Below, piece by piece: positions 62,831-64,000 of a stretch of DNA of 64,000 nucleotides. Position 1 is the first letter of the stretch; each line of letters starts with the position of its first letter. The notes beneath the pieces are model-generated. The model was given only the letters and a program-made list of their open reading frames with translations. It was not told the DNA's origin and made no database searches. Both the position numbers and the translations under genes were made by a program. Origin of the DNA: Aptenodytes patagonicus (lineage: Eukaryota > Chordata > Aves > Sphenisciformes > Spheniscidae); assembly GCF_965638725.1 (NCBI RefSeq), contig NC_134949.1, positions 49,938,151-50,002,150 of the forward strand. Reading direction: 5' to 3'.

Positions 62831-64000
62831 AAGGCCAATCTTGCAGAGCAGGTGAGGTAAACCAGGTGGACTGATTCAAGATGGTTCCCTTTATGACTGT
62901 ACTTGTCTCTCAGGGAAGATGTGCCTCCCCTCCAAATCCACACGGGATAGTGAACCTCATGTTGCCTGTTGCTGCCTCTCATACCTAAGAGATGCAATGT
63001 AGCCTATGGTAGTGAAAATCAGGTTACCATTTTACATAAACCATAAAACCGTTATCCACACCATGTGTCTGAAACAAATGATAAGTGAAAAAGATCCATC
63101 CATATTTCCCATTTTATTTGAAATTTTTAATAAAGTGGACCACTGTGATAAAATACTGTAGAACTGCAGCGTAAAAAGTTTAATCTACTATACATTTGTA
63201 AAGGCAGTCTACAAAGAGAGTGAAAATAAGGCATCTAAGCCTTTTTTCTTTCTTTATAATACATAGAAGAGGTCCGAAAAATGATATAGAAAAAAGGAAC
63301 TCATTCTCTTGTTACATATTAACAAAACAGGTTTAGGGAAGGCGGGGGGCAATGAGAAGTGTTTGGCTTTTCTATAATGAAAAATTCAGATTTTGTTTCT
63401 GCACATGTCATCTTCCAGAGTTTCCAAAAAAAGTCAATTCATCTAAGACTGGCATGTGTGATTTTTCTTTGCATTGATGAAAACAATCTTGTCTGATTAT
63501 TCCTTTTAGCACCTCTGTATACATAAATACTTGGAAAAAAGCACGTATGAACCTCTCTGATGACATCCCTTGTTCTCTCTCTTTCAGCTTTAATCAGCAA
63601 AGAGATGTGAATGTAGGTAAAAAAATTGTTAATGAATCTTTCCACAAAACTGACATGACATTACTTATATTTTTATGGTTTAACAATAGCGGAGAATGAA
63701 AGCCTTTAGAAGGGAAAAGCAAATGCTCTTTCACAGTGTCTTTATCATAAAGAAACAAAGGTTACCTGTTAAAAGAAAAGAAAATTGGGTTATGTGCTCT
63801 TTAAGTATAAATATGTGACAGGTTCAAATAGCCATTTGAAAGTAGTGTTCAAACAAATTTCCTCGTACTGTGCTATAACTTCTTTTTCCTAGCTTAACAA
63901 AGCCTCTCAGTAAGAATGCGTAGAAAATTTGAACAAAGCCACAAGCTATTAACTACTGTTAAAAATAACCACTATCTTCAGAAAGTCCTTTGCTACTTCA
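62831..64000. other. Unique noncoding DNA at the right edge
   Basis: Nothing beyond short chance frames is seen. The old CR1 at 61430-62830 might extend a little into this stretch, but I see no further clear match after about 62830. Confidence 0.55.

Noticed and set aside
1..64000. CRISPR arrays, operons, phage or other prokaryotic systems
   Set aside because: No regularly spaced repeats, no dense coding and no ribosome-binding sites. The CR1 and LTR elements show the DNA is from a bird.

Overview
The window reads as a gene-poor stretch of a bird nuclear genome. It is AT-rich, has no recognisable protein-coding gene, rRNA, tRNA gene or CRISPR, and its open reading frames are short and mostly look like chance. 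The bird assignment rests on the repeats. There are CR1 LINEs with the typical avian 3' end (tandem ATTCTATG octamers), and two solo LTRs of a family I recognise as resembling the TguLTR5-type ERVL LTRs of neoavian birds. The family name is from memory and was not searched. I cannot tell whether the window is intergenic or inside a very large intron.

Layout. 1-8516: unique noncoding DNA with a 25-bp tandem duplication. 8517-9111 and 10865-11453: two solo LTRs in the same orientation, each with its own perfect 5-bp target duplication (CTCAG and TAAAG), so they are two separate insertions. 11454-32106: unique DNA with short tandem repeats, three stretches carrying exon-like signals (13906-14182 minus, 14866-14982 plus, 26306-26801 plus) and a MIR/CORE-SINE-like relic near 27190-27310. 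32107-32442: a CR1 3' end. 32900-33351: a sharply bounded GC- and CpG-rich block between a good splice-acceptor-like and a good splice-donor-like sequence. 35852-36750: the youngest-looking LINE, a 5'-truncated CR1 that keeps an open frame for the end of its reverse-transcriptase protein. 38605-39010: poly(A) and AT-rich low-complexity DNA. 41000-41545: an old tRNA-like SINE head beside an old CR1 fragment. 45997-46175: TA-rich microsatellite. 47450-47920 and 55440-55665: two old minus-strand CR1 relics. 61430-62830: a much older minus-strand CR1 of about 1.4 kb in which eroded reverse-transcriptase motifs are still in order.

No set of genes works together here. What can be read is a record of transposable-element insertions of different ages: very old CR1/L3-like and MIR-like relics, then younger CR1, then ERVL-type LTRs. 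I found no convincing undescribed biological system. The leads most worth testing are the GC-rich exon-like block at 32900-33351, the open exon-like segments near 14 kb and 26 kb, and the readable ancient CR1 at the right end.
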